From: Puccinia triticina
Taxonomy: Eukaryota; Basidiomycota; Pucciniomycetes; Pucciniales; Pucciniaceae
Direction: 5' to 3'
Length of the DNA stretch: 64,000 nt
NCBI RefSeq assembly: GCF_026914185.1
Contig: NC_070562.1
Coordinates: forward strand, 6,138,001-6,202,000
Part shown: positions 11,681 to 22,522 of the stretch, piece by piece
How positions within the stretch are numbered: position 1 is the first letter of the stretch
Layout: each line of letters opens with the position of its first letter
The notes under the pieces: generated by a model
Seen by the model: only the letters and a program-made list of their open reading frames with translations
The model's database searches: none
What the model was told of the DNA's origin: nothing
Program-made: the position numbers and the translations under genes

Positions 11681-12421
11681 ATGATGGTTAACTGGCAAGA
11701 TCTAGGCGCCCTAGTCCAGTCCTGGGTACAGAAAAGTGGAATCTCAGACACTGTGGATTATAAAGCGTTCCGACAAGCTTGGGATCCTATTATTGTTGGT
11801 CTTTTGAGGAGAGAACTTATCAAAACGGTCAACGAGATCCGCTTGTGTTTTTATTGGGCCTTTTCATCAAGATGTCAAGACCAGATTCAAGTGATCCTTT
11901 TTCAGCAGGATAAGCTGATCCCTGTCAGCGAAAAATTTGTCAAATTTCCGCCGTTTGAGGACCTCTGCGCAGCGGCTGAGGAAGTTTTATCGGACCAGAC
12001 CACCCCGGCCATCGACACCACTAGAGCCTCCAATCCTGTTCGGGAGATGACACCCACTCAATCGTCTGCAATCATTGATGAAGTCTCAAAGATGCTTAAA
12101 TTGATGAATGATTGACTAGAGAAACTCAAATCTTTGGAGCAGAGGTTAATGAAGATGTTGTCGGTGCCCTCTGCTTCTGCCGCCGCAACTCGTTGCTCGC
12201 GTTTGATCTGCTATTATTGTCATGTGGAAGGCCATGGCACGGCCCACTGTGATGCGCTTCGGAAGGACATAGAAGAGAGCCTCGTCAATCAGAAGGGTCA
12301 CAACTACTTCCTTCCAAGCGGCGCTTTGATTCCGTTCGATCCTAGCCGACCGATCCGCAGCATAGTTTTGTTGTTCCAAGACTCAAGTCCCAATGCTAAT
12401 CCTCATCATACAATGTGGTGA
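11681..12421 (+). pseudogene. Gag with CCHC zinc knuckle, one nonsense codon
   Basis: The frame opens at ATG ATG in a good context (ATCACC before the first ATG). Residues 1-110 are a helix-rich capsid-like region (starting MMVNWQDLGALVQ). An in-frame TGA at 12113-12115 is followed by continuing frame (LEKLKSLEQRL, a probable coiled coil). The zinc knuckle CYYCHVEGHGTAHC (C-X2-C-X4-H-X4-C) is followed by a D..LRKDIEESL and LPSGALIPFD segment of the kind found after the knuckle in basidiomycete Ty3/gypsy gags. The frame ends at 12419-12421. Gag would coat the element's RNA in virus-like particles. With the stop the knuckle would be lost unless there is readthrough. There is no pol frame downstream. 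Confidence 0.75.
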
Positions 12422-12913
12422 GCCTCATCAAAAGCACCTTCACTCTCCGCAGGCTCCAGGAATCAACTATCAGGGCGACCAACCACTCAGGACAACAACA
12501 CGGAACACCAGACACAGGACCCAGGCGCCTCAACATCAAACACTCCATCATCGCCAAATCCAGAAATGCATCAAAAATCAATCCACATTGGTCATCAACT
12601 CAACAGCCCTTTCCTTGTCTCTTGGTTTCACACTAATGCACCTACTTTGGGATTAGTACTTGTCTCATCTTCATGCGCCTCATCCCTTTTGTTCATTTCT
12701 CTTACACTTCTCCTTGATTGAAGTTTTTCACTGTTTCATTTTTCCCACAACCACAAGTCAACCGCCCCCCAGATTGTCTATATAAACTGCCCCTTTGTCC
12801 ACACTTTTGTCCCCCATCAGCTCATCAGACAGTAGTTGGTCAATAGTTATATAGTCTCATAGTTACCTTATAGTCAATTACAGTAGCCATTCTGCCTTGA
12901 CAATTATATCATC

Positions 12914-14077
12914 TTGCCTGTTCAACATCCAGTAACCATTCTGTGGGAGAGCATTACTTACTTCGCCATTTCATCACCTTACCCTGATATCTTCTTGATC
13001 TTCTGCGCCACACCTTTTCTTGAGTTTCATTACTCTATTGGTGTCCTCTACTCTTTAGCATTTCACCCGGAGGGCAGCCTTTTCACGCACTCATCCCCTC
13101 CACAGCTATCTCCACCCCACGGAGTAGTCCCCACAACGACATATAGGACTGTGTGTGGCGCTCTACAGATGCGGTGTCTGCCAGAATTTCCGCCATCATC
13201 TCTTCCACAAGGCCATGTGTTTGCTTCTACTAGGAAGAAAGGTTCCGAGCCGACGTCCTTTGGAGTTCCGTCTGATTTCCAACCAGATCCTTGCTGTCCG
13301 ATCCGCAAGTCACCAACCCCTGAGTTCAGTCAATCTGAATCCCCATCACCAGATCCTGTGTCTGCGCCACGGGGTAATCCCTTGCCGCGGGCAATAGACC
13401 ACGTCCTGGAGAAGATCTCCGAGATGATGCGCCCTGGTCTGTCTGCGTCCAAGTCCCCTAAGAAGAAGCCATCCATATCACTGTCCGTTTCCGCCGCTCT
13501 GCTCACTGCGGAGAAGATGAATACTTGGATTTTGCTCCGCAACATCAAGATTGATCCCCAGGAAGTGAAAGTTTCATCTGGTACCCTAGTTGAAGGCTCT
13601 GGTCCAATGGTTTTCTCAGCTCTCCGCCCGCCCGTGGCACGTTTGCTCTCATATCCAATCAACCTCCAAGAAGAGGTTAAACTATCTTTACCGTCTCCAA
13701 TCTGCCTCCAAGATGAGGTTAAACTAGCTTCCCGATCCTTCTCCAATTCCACCAATCAACAACCTTCCTTTCAATCTCAGATCCGTCTCCACAATGAGAA
13801 TAAACTAGCCGATCCTGATCCGTCTTCTGATTCTGATCCTGCAGAATGTCTCTGCTCTCCTCAAGTCCACCTCCGCAATGAGGGTAAACTAGTTCCGCGT
13901 TGTTTGGGTTTTCTGCGGAGGCATCGGAGTATAAAATTAAGTCCTCCCAAAGTATGCACCTCTCGGGTAGTTTCTACCGCTTTGTCAAAAACTCTACAAT
14001 TTGCCACATTCGTGAGCGGCCCCCGGGTTCTTCCCCTTTTGTCTTCTCTTGATCTAGGAATGTGTGGCGCAGTCTAG
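12914..14077 (+). CDS. Second open frame of the gag-only element, Ser/Pro-rich with short repeats
   Basis: An open frame of about 387 codons lies between gag and the right LTR; its first codon is TTG, so the true start is unknown. It is rich in Ser and Pro and has no enzyme motif. Its C-terminal part has four imperfect copies of an [IV]xLxxExKL motif, encoded near 13655, 13697, 13778 and 13861. It ends just before the LTR. It may be part of an ancestral gag, or simply internal spacer DNA that happens to be open. Confidence 0.3.
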   Translation: MPVQHPVTILWESITYFAISSPYPDIFLIFCATPFLEFHYSIGVLYSLAFHPEGSLFTHSSPPQLSPPHGVVPTTTYRTVCGALQMRCLPEFPPSSLPQGHVFASTRKKGSEPTSFGVPSDFQPDPCCPIRKSPTPEFSQSESPSPDPVSAPRGNPLPRAIDHVLEKISEMMRPGLSASKSPKKKPSISLSVSAALLTAEKMNTWILLRNIKIDPQEVKVSSGTLVEGSGPMVFSALRPPVARLLSYPINLQEEVKLSLPSPICLQDEVKLASRSFSNSTNQQPSFQSQIRLHNENKLADPDPSSDSDPAECLCSPQVHLRNEGKLVPRCLGFLRRHRSIKLSPPKVCTSRVVSTALSKTLQFATFVSGPRVLPLLSSLDLGMCGAV

Positions 14078-14102
14078 GGACAGTCTGCAAATGGTGGGTG
14101 GA

Positions 14103-14848
14103 TGTGGTGGTCATACCGGTAGAGGCCCACAAGAGCATCAAAATCATCAAGTCAAAAAGATCAACAATCTCACCAGCAAGACCCTTCAGCCTCAAGATTC
14201 TCAAGATCCCTCAAGATGATCCCTTCCCTCACTTTCTCACAGCCTCAAGATTCTGGATCCCTCCCAGTTTCTCTTTTCCTTTCTTGGTCCTAACACATGT
14301 GTCATGTGGGTTTGTTTTGTTTCTTTTGTCTTGTTTTGTTTTCTTTTTAGATTCTTTATCATTTGATTGTGTGTTTCTTTTCTTCCTTATTCTCATCGGT
14401 GTTGCTTTATCTTTGATTTTTGTGGTGTTTTCTTCTCTTTCTTCTTTTTTCCTCTTTTCCTGTTTGATGTTTGTAGTTAGGGATGTGATGACATGTCCTG
14501 TGACATGTCACTCCCCAGAGTCCAAGTTCAAGTCTGAACTTGGAGGATGGGACGGCATGGGACTTGCTCTGATCCACAAGATTTTCCATCAATTTTTGAT
14601 CCGCTGGCAGTATCCCCAGCACTATTCCTGATCCTTTATCCCTGATTCTGATCCCTCATCATCATCTGATCCTCAACAAACCAACCACTGCCAACGGTAT
14701 TCCATCCCCGTTGTCTCTCAGAAATCCCCCCCCCAACGCTATCACTTTCTGATCCTCATCTCATTTGCCGGACCACCACGAGGGCAGCCTCAACAGCACC
14801 CATCCCCTCAACGCTCTGCCTACCGCCTGGCACGGTAGGAGTTCCACA
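14103..14848 (+). repeat. 3' LTR of the gag-only element
   Basis: This 746-bp LTR has the same TGTGG...CCACA ends as the left copy. The purine-rich run just upstream (AATGGTGGGTGGA, ending at 14102) is the likely polypurine tract that primes plus-strand synthesis. The extra length lies in the T-rich middle part. Confidence 0.85.
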
Positions 14849-14850
14849 AC

Positions 14851-15040
14851 GGTAGTCGGCCGACTACCATCCTACCCCCCATTTGCTCCCCCTGCCCCCC
14901 CTTGGTCCCCCTCCCGGCCCCCCGCCGCACTGGAACTCAAAAGTGGTAGTCGGCCAACTACCATCCTGCCCCCCATTTGCTCCCCCTGCCCCCTCCTTGG
15001 TCCCCCTTCCCCTCCTGGCCCCCCACCACAATTCCACAAC
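14851..15040 (+). repeat. Two C-rich 94-bp tandem units, first with an 18-bp palindrome
   Basis: Units start at 14851 and 14945. Each begins ggtagtcggcc and continues with a C-rich tract (catttgctccccctgcc). In the first unit the start GGTAGTCGGCCGACTACC is a perfect palindrome; in the second it has one change. The open frames over this tract on both strands reflect base composition. Confidence 0.65.
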
Positions 15041-15176
15041 CCAAAACCCTCGCCGACCGGACCTCCAATATCCCAAACTTCCCCCTCCTCCCCGCCTGAC
15101 CGGTTGCACCCACAACCCAGCCCCCCAGGCATCCACCACTGGTGAGATTCCCCCTATCAATCTTTTTTTTTCCGCC

Positions 15177-15320
15177 AAACCTGCTGACCATTCTTTCTTT
15201 GACCCCTGTTCCCCCTCACACGCAATCCAGCCGCCCTTTGAACAACCATTTGCGCCACCAAAAAACACCAAGCCTAGCAAAAAAAGTTTGGTCAGTTGTC
15301 CCCCTCTGGTTTTTGATTTT
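15177..15320 (+). repeat. Direct flanking repeat, left side of foldback element
   Basis: The stretch from ctgctgaccattctttctttg to the C/T-rich end is matched in the same orientation at about 17908-18055, with clear but imperfect identity. The two copies bracket the large palindrome and may be element ends or the duplicated host sequence. Confidence 0.55.
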
Positions 15321-17831
15321 TTTTTATTATTCCTCTTGATAGCTTTGTCTGTGTTCCATGTCTCCTTAATATTCTTCTGTAATCTCTCTCCTTTCCCCTG
15401 TGTTACCTGCACGCCACAAGAATGTTTTCTTTTTTTTTTGCCTGATAAAATCCATAAATTTCTACATTCACCATTCAATTCTTCCTGAAGAAAATACATT
15501 ACAAGTTTTAGGATTAATCCAGGGTGGCTGAGGGGTCTCAATTTTTTTTTTCTTTTTTTTTACTTCAACAATTGATGTTATCAGAAGTCTCCAAAGCTAC
15601 TTTTTTTCAAAAAAGGAAAAACATTGACACCTGACCTCTATCATGATACCATCCTGCACACATTGTTAATTTGGTTGGTTGAACTTCCTGAAGATATTGC
15701 ATATCATACTTGAAGTGCTACATGCATAGAAAGCCTTTTTGAAATTAGTTTACCATGGTTTAGCATATTTTTGTCAGGTTCTTTTTTTTATCTACTTTTG
15801 TTATCAACCACAGATTAATGAGAAATATTTCCACACAAAATTTCATTCAAAAATTGTTCTGCATATAAAACCCAGAAATATTGTATTTGGGGTCACATCT
15901 ATTATGCAGCAACTATAATCTGATCAGTTGCCAAGTATCACTACTTTGGTAGTTTCTTGGTGTTTCTGCCACTATATCCCATCAAGCCCACAAAGTTTCC
16001 TTATGTACCTTTACTGACCACAAAAACCCCAAATGTAGCAGCTACAGTCTGATCAGTTTCCAAACATAACTACTTTGGTAGTTTCTTGGTGTTCCTGCCA
16101 CTATATCACATCCCAGGGTGAGAATTCTTCTGCCATATTGTTACCAAAATGTCTACAAATCCCCAATGTTTCATTATGTACCTTTACTGACCACAAAACC
16201 CCCAATGTAGTATCTACAGTCTGATCAGTTTCCAAATATCACTACTTTGGTAGTTTCTTGGTGTTTCTGCCACTATATCTCATCCCAGCGTGGGAAATCT
16301 TTTGCCATATAGTTACTAAAATGTTTAAAAGCCGCCAAAGTTTCATTGCATACCTTTACTGACCACAAAACCCTGGAATGTAGCAGCTACAGTCTGATCA
16401 GTTTCCAAACATAACTACTTTGGTAGTTTCTTAGTGTTCCTGCCACTATATCACATCCCAGGGTGAGAATTCTTCTGCCATATTTTTACCAAAATTTTAA
16501 CAAGCCCCCAAAGTTTCATTATGTATCTTTACTGTCCACAAAACCCCCAAATGTAGCAGCTACAGTCTGATAAGTTCCCAAATATCACTTAGTTGGTAGT
16601 TTCTTGGTGTTTCTGCTCAAAGGTACATAATGAAACTTTGGGGGCTTTCAAATTACATTTTGATAAGAAGGTCTGGAGGGTTCGAACACTGGGATGAGAT
16701 ATAGTGGCAGAAACACCAAGAAATTATCAACTTCGTGATATTTGGAAACTGATCAGACTGTAGCTGCTACATTTGGGGTTTTTGTGGTCAGTAAAGGTAG
16801 AAAATGAAGCTTTGGGGGCTTGTTAAGATTTTGGTCACCATATGGCAGGAGAATTCCTACCCTGGGATGGGATATAGTGGCAGAAACACCAAGAAACTAC
16901 CAAAGTAGTGATATTTGGAAACTGATCAGACTGTAGCTGCTACATTTGGGGTTTTTGTGGTCAGTAAAGGTAGAAAATGAAGCTTTGGGGGCTTGTTAAG
17001 ATTTTGGTCACCATATGGCAGGAGAATTCCTACCCTGGGATGGGATATAGTGGCAGAAACACCAAGAGACTACCAAAGTAGTGATATTTGGAAACTGATC
17101 AGACTGTAGCTGCTACATTTGGGGTTTTTGTGGTCAGTAAAGGTACATAAGGAAACTTTGTGGGCTTGATGGGATATAGTGGCAGAAACACCAAGAAACT
17201 ACCAAAGTAGTGATACTTGGCAACTGATCAGATTATAGTTGCTGCATAATAGATGTGACCCCAAATACAATATTTCTGGGTTTTATATGCAGAACAATTT
17301 TTGAATGAAATTTTGTGTGGAAATATTTCTCATTAATCTGTGGTTGATAACAAAAGTAGATAAAAAAAAGAACCTGACAAAAATATGCTAAACCATGGTA
17401 AACTAATTTCAAAAAGGCTTTCTATGCATGTAGCACTTCAAGTATGATATGCAATATCTTCAGGAAGTTCAACCAACCAAATTAACAATGTGTGCAGGAT
17501 GGTATCATGATAGAGGTCAGGTGTCAATGTTTTTCCTTTTTTGAAAAAAAGTAGCTTTGGAGACTTCTGATAACATCAATTGTTGAAGTAAAAAAAAAGA
17601 AAAAAAAAATTGAGACCCCTCAGCCACCCTGGATTAATCCTAAAACTTGTAATGTATTTTCTTCAGGAAGAATTGAATGGTGTATGTAGAAATTTATGAA
17701 TTTTATCAGGCAAAAAAAAAGAAAAGATTCCTGTGGCTTGCAAGCAACACAGGGGGAAGGAGAGAGATTACAGAAGAATATTAAGGAGACATGGAACACA
17801 GACAAACCTATCAAGAGGAATAATAAAAAAA
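15321..17831. mobile_element. Foldback element: 2.5-kb palindrome with tandem repeats in its arms
   Basis: The left half is matched by its reverse complement in the right half. Coordinates of paired bases add up to 33151 (or 33150 at the outer end) along more than 1 kb, so the arms are nearly free of indels. Within the arms a 172-173 bp unit (start acctttactgaccac) recurs at about 16007, 16180, 16352 and 16525, and in inverted order it ends at about 16799, 16972 and 17144. The centre lies near 16576. Outer arm parts are non-repetitive and the arms diverge towards the centre. There is no transposase frame; the open frames are arm sequence. This architecture matches the foldback class known from Drosophila FB. 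Confidence 0.8.
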
Positions 17832-17833
17832 AA

Positions 17834-17858
17834 TGATCAATATACGCTATATTGATCA
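17834..17858. repeat. Short A/T-rich hairpin at the right arm end
   Basis: GATCAATATA and TATATTGATC form a perfect 10-bp stem (11 with the flanking T-A pair) around CGC. It sits immediately outside the last paired base of the foldback arm and has no counterpart at the left end, so it may mark a junction. Confidence 0.6.
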
Positions 17859-17907
17859 ATATACAACATCGCAAATTCATCCATGCTGGTAGTGCCAGTC
17901 CACCATT

Positions 17908-18055
17908 TTTTTTACCTGCTGACCAATCCTTCTTTGACTCAAATTCCCCCTCATCTGCAATCCAGCCATCCTTCAACACACCGCTTGTGCTGCCAAAAAA
18001 CACCCAGCCTTTTTTTTTTCTGGTGAGTTGCCCCCCTCGGCTTTTTTTTTGGGAC
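17908..18055 (+). repeat. Direct flanking repeat, right side of foldback element
   Basis: This is the second copy of the stretch at 15177-15320, in the same orientation (ctgctgaccaatccttctttg...). It ends near a T-run before gggacggcc. Confidence 0.55.
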
Positions 18056-19874
18056 GGCCAGTCAAACTGATATTTGTTTGCCAGTGCACCACTTTCTGCC
18101 TTCCTGGCTTACTACCAGGGCAGTGCCCCCCACCTCTAATGATGCAGGCTCTGTGGACCTCGCGGCGATCACGGATCTAGTCATGTGTATTTCTTAGTGT
18201 CCTGTCCCTGAAAATTAGCCAAAGCCCATCTACATACCACCATGTATACATGCATGTGTGCTTCAATTTCTGAACTGAAACCCCATCAAAGATCAAGCGT
18301 GTAGCCTGGATGATATTGAGAAATGGAAAGGGTGCCTACTTGGCAGAATTTTTGCAAAGACCAAGAATGTGTGCTCAATCCAGGTGGAAGTCCCCCTTTG
18401 ACAGGGAAACCAACAAAACCATCTCCATGGAGGGAATCAAATCAAAACTTTCTTCAACCCAGCAGCACCAGTAGTTACAATTCAAAAAAAAAATGGTGCC
18501 ACACATGACAAGGGTCCATCAATCGTTTTGTTTTGCCAATTGTTCTCCTTGCCCAATTCAAAATCCTCTTTTCAAAAGAGGTTCCAGTTATTTTGTTTAT
18601 CTTATCTGTTTTTGTTATTTTGGTGAACTACATCTTGTTGCCATTGCTCATTTGTATAACTTAATTTAAAAAATTGTTGTGAGATTTCCAAAGAAATACC
18701 CCCAGAACATTGTATTGCAGCAAACTGATCTACTGTTGCAGCTAAAATGTCCTGGATAGGGCCTGAATTCCACTCCATGTTGTTGTCTTTTTGTGACAGA
18801 TTGTCATCAATCAAGGATAATCTCCACTTAGAACTGGATGAATCACAGACTATTATTGAAATGAAGTTGCCAGTCTTTTGACCTTTGTTTACATCATAAA
18901 CATCCTGCATCTAGAACAAGAATCTCCACATTTGTCACATGCATGTCAATCCTCTTGTGTTTGCTCATGCTTCAGATTCACATTGCTTGTACAATTATCA
19001 TTGGCAAGGGGTAGCACTTAATATTCCAAAGACTCCTGCTCAAACTCAGCTGACAGCCCCATTAGCTTGGTTGAAAAGCACACCAATGGAAAACTATAGC
19101 CGTCACTGTTCAACGTCTCTAACACAGGTCAGGTAGTTGGCTGAAGCGCAGTAGGTCCAATATTCAAGAAACCACAATTTTGAATTGCATAATAAAATCC
19201 TCAATAGTTATATTAGAACCATTGTAATATTGTTTTCTTTGTCCATTATGTGAATTTCCAGAACATTGGTTCCAACTGTGGGTCCCATGTACTTGGGTAG
19301 CCAAGCCTCCTTCCTTAAAACATGCAAGGTGAGTTCAAGGTTGATCAGCATACAATTGAGCAGAGGCACAACTTTCAGATATTCTAGAGACTCAAGACAG
19401 TGGTGTGGAACTTCTCAAGGCAGGGGAGAATGAGCTAGGAAGGGAAAAGGTGCTTGAAAGGCTTCCTTCCAGAATAACTCTGGAGAAATGCACAAAGAAT
19501 TCAAGAGATGTGGCACAATCTATTATCTCTTGGTATAACTTCTTTGAAATATCTTTGGGTCAGAGGTTCTGCCTACTTAACACAAAGAGGGATCACGGGT
19601 TAGGGTTTTGAGGGATTTAATTTCACTTTAACTTTCAATTTAACAGTTCATTTTATCAATCTAAATTTTCAAAGGCAATGAATCCTAGTAAATTATGATA
19701 TTAATAACCCTCATGGGGAGAAAGAGTACCAAAAAATGGCCTTCTTTCACAATTAAGCCACTATCAGACTAATTTTTAATCTAAGAAGATTTACACCTAT
19801 GAAAAGAAAGTATAGTTACATATCAGCTTTGGCTTTTTGTATGTGAATGATTTTTAGTCTAGAATACCTCTGTA
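18056..19874. other. No gene recognised
   Basis: Only short frames are present. A 102-codon minus-strand frame (18602-18910) has balanced composition and could be an isolated exon, but no motif is visible and no neighbouring exon could be joined. No repeat shared with the rest of the window was noticed. Confidence 0.4.
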
Positions 19875-20036
19875 AGGCTCCATCTGGCTGCCGCGTCATA
19901 CAAAATAAATGGTTCAATTCATGACGTGCAACCCCCGGGTGTTTCAAAGTTTTGGTGGCAACGGGGGGCAAACTTTGAGTTGCGGCGTCATAGATTCAAC
20001 CATTTATGACGTATAACGCAGTAGCCAAAGGGGCCT
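19875..20036. mobile_element. MITE with ~55-bp terminal inverted repeats (family 1)
   Basis: The left end AGGCTCCATCTGGCTGCCGC pairs with the right end ...GCAGTAGCCAAAGGGGCCT. Inside, ATAAATGGTT...TATGACG in the left arm is matched by CGTCATA...AACCATTTAT in the right arm, and GTTGCC/GGCAAC-type pairing continues to the centre. Total about 162 bp, with no coding capacity. TAA-like bases flank both ends, but the target duplication is not clear. Confidence 0.75.
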
Positions 20037-20158
20037 AAGATGTTAAATGATTCTTAAAGGAGAATAATAGATTGAAGTGTAAAGCAAATCACTGTAAATC
20101 TATTTCTATACGAATTTTGTATTTATGAGTAGCTATTTTTAGAAGGATTACATGCATG

Positions 20159-20330
20159 AGGGGGTATCAAATATGAGCAAATCCACCATTATGTAATTGA
20201 CTTGTTTGAAAAAAACTCACCATTTTTAAAACATGTTTTTCCTCCACCTACCCCATTTTTGGATCCACTGGTGACAAATTATATTTGTGAATAATTGACT
20301 GGTTTCTAATTGTGGATTCCAATACCCCCT
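20159..20330. mobile_element. MITE family 2, copy 1
   Basis: The 172-bp unit begins AGGGGGTATCAAATATGAG and ends CCAATACCCCCT, so it has inverted ends. Its body holds ccaccattatgtaattgac and a ccccattt.tggatccact core. The same body occurs reversed at 43444-43622, and its right half is found at 48150-48222. Confidence 0.75.
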
Positions 20331-20973
20331 GTTAAGTATTTCTTATATTTGTAGTTAGAAAGTACCATTTTATGCGCCTAATTTTATAAGAAAACCACGT
20401 AACATCTTTTTGAAAGTGGTAAAAGGTATATTTACACATATTTATTTGTAATTTGTTAGTTTTTGGCTATTTTTGCGCGCTGCGCGTGTTGATTGCGCTC
20501 ACCTCATCCCCTCCCAAATTATTTGTCTGCCCTCAGACAAACCCCAAAAGAGAAAGAGAAGCAGAGAGAAAAGAAAAGAATTATTTATTTATTTGACAAA
20601 ATGCTTTATGTGTGGCTGAGGTTAACTCATACTGTAATCAGGCAAAGAGGGTGGGAGGCACGCAATGCGTCTGTGCGGGGTCTTGTGGTGTAATTTGTCT
20701 AGCTTTAAATTTGAAAGCGCAAGAAAGAGACTTTTTCCAAGTTGATGCTTTGCCACAGCACATCTGATCCCCCAAGTCTGTTGGGCGGAGTACAATTCTG
20801 ACCTTCAAGTTATAGCTTTGCAACTATTAAACAACCAAAAAAAGACGTTCTCCAGCCAACTTTAACACTAATTTATCCAATTTGATGAAGTTTATATGCA
20901 CTGGTATCTTCAAGTTCTCCTCCGCCTAAGCTGACAAGCTCCAATAACCCATGCACCTCAATTCAATTCTAGT
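20331..20973. other. No gene recognised
   Basis: A/T-rich sequence with a purine-rich run near 20540-20580 and no recognisable frame. It may contain the promoter or upstream exons of the small spliced gene that follows. Confidence 0.35.
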
Positions 20974-21338
20974 ATGAACACCGCTGGTTTGCTTTTGTTT
21001 GGAAAAGACTTTTCTCAGACCAATTTTGGAAACTGTAACTTGCAAGTTCTACCGTTCCCCGGTACATTTGTTATTTCTAAGTCAAATAATTGCTCACCAG
21101 GCCCGCAGGTTTTCTATCATCTCAACCGTTTGTGTTTGCTGATTTTCCAACAACCAATATCATTTCCAGATGCTAGGTAAGGTTTCTAATCCACTAAATT
21201 GATTCTAGATGTGTTCTGAGTTGGTTTTTAAACTGGCCCACTGATTTGAATTTGACTGCTTCTGATTACAGATTGGAAAATTGGCGGCTTCCACAGATGT
21301 TCACTGGGTTGGTCCAATCTGAGTTCAATCACCAATGA
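20974..21338 (+). CDS. Small two-exon hypothetical gene
   Basis: Function not recognised. Exon 1 starts at ATG 20974 and ends at 21176. A 95-bp intron (21177-21271) has a GTAAGG donor and a TTACAG acceptor after a T-rich tract. Exon 2 runs to a TGA at 21336-21338. The splice keeps the frame (203 + 67 nt = 90 codons) and gives an 89-residue product with no signal peptide or known motif; its C-terminus reads LENWRLPQMFTGLVQ. The in-frame join at a good intron is the only support. It could also be the last two exons of a longer gene, since no upstream exon could be judged. Confidence 0.35.
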
Positions 21339-22522
21339 GATTGACTTGAGGAGACAGTGCTTTTAAAGATTTCTTTGCTTTGGTCTTCCGCAGGAGCTCT
21401 AGCAGCAAATGGATACCAACAGGACTGCTAATCAAGCGCAATAGCCTTTCAAAAACTTTTTCCTTATTAGGTGAGCTTTGCTGCTCAAACAGTACAGTAA
21501 AAATCTGACTAAAACACATACTCTTGTGAAGCTAATGAGCATTAAACTTCTAGAAAATCTGTGTTGGGGAGCTACTGTATGTCTTATTCCATACAATTTG
21601 GCTCCTAGAAGTGGCCCTTGCTGGTCATGAGCGGCAACACACCAATTGAAGAGCTCAGCAAGGCCTTGCATACTAGGTGGAAATTGAATGACTGCTGCAC
21701 TACCCAGGAATACTGGACATGACCACAACCTGGGGGAGAGACCAAATCAACCTTTCTTTCTATTTTTATTCATATTTTGTTGTTTTTTAAGGCCGTATTT
21801 GGCAGCTCAATTATTGGGCCATAAATGATCTTGCCATGTGGCTTTAATTAACTTCACACTTTACAATTATTTGTTGTGCAATAGCTAAGCAGCCAACCAA
21901 AGCCCAAGTTGGTTATTTCTTGGGTTTTTATGGATTTAATGCTTGTTTGTTTTGCATTGCACTCCTGCACAGATTGCAATGAAAGAATTCACCTGACTAT
22001 TTGATTCTATGGTGGCTTGGTGCCTATCAAAGGGTTTGAAAAATGGTTACACCAACAGGACTAGTTCTCAAAAGGTGTGGGTGGTTGCCTGATGGTCAAG
22101 CAGTCAAACCACCTGTCACTCCACTCCATATTATATCATACTCATGGGTTGTGGCACATCAACCTGCCAACCCCCTTCAGCCTCCTTGATGTTTCCTGGA
22201 TTTGATAATTGGTCTTGGCCCTAGATATATCCCTAACCCTTAATCCCTGAAACCCTTAATCCGTGAATTTGTCAGCCCTCTGCTAAGCACTCTGACCCAA
22301 GTAAGGTTGCATGATCTGTATGATCTGAATCTCCCCTGCTGTACACATTGTTCAATTTACCTGTATCAATTCAATCCATAACTTCCTAATGCTTCTACAA
22401 CAAGAAAAAAACAAATCAATGGCTTGCTGTCCACTCATTCCCATCATGTGCAGCCAGCCACACCCATTCCACCCCCTGATTTACTCTTTGTGCAAGAACT
22501 ACAACCCAAAACCTTACACATC
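21339..22522. other. No gene recognised
   Basis: Mixed-composition sequence. Minus-strand frames at 21325-21728 have no motif and cannot be joined convincingly. No inverted or tandem repeat was noticed. Confidence 0.35.

Larger units (their letters stand above)
9743..14848 (+). mobile_element. Non-autonomous LTR retrotransposon carrying gag only (TR-GAG-like)
   Basis: Two direct repeats, 9743-10447 and 14103-14848, begin TGTGGTG and end TTCCACA, so the termini TGTGG/CCACA are inverted. ACGG precedes the left LTR (9739-9742) and follows the right LTR (14849-14852), a 4-bp target duplication. A primer site starts 2 nt after the left LTR, and a G-rich run precedes the right LTR. The internal 3.65 kb encodes a gag with one zinc knuckle and a Ser/Pro-rich second frame. 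I see no protease, reverse transcriptase, RNase H or integrase. Known plant TR-GAG elements have this layout and depend on enzymes supplied in trans; that this one does so is an inference. The gag suggests Ty3/gypsy parentage. Confidence 0.85.

Noticed and set aside
14864..15541. Long Gly-rich and Pro-rich open frames on both strands
   Set aside because: They translate a C-rich tandem repeat and part of the foldback arm. Both strands are open at once because of composition.
16007..17144. CRISPR-like regular repeats
   Set aside because: The units are 172 bp, have no unique spacers and sit in inverted arms; the genome is eukaryotic.
17620..18003. Minus-strand open frame of 127 codons with hydrophobic stretch
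   Set aside because: It is the inverted arm of the foldback element; the same peptide appears on the plus strand at about 15.3 kb.
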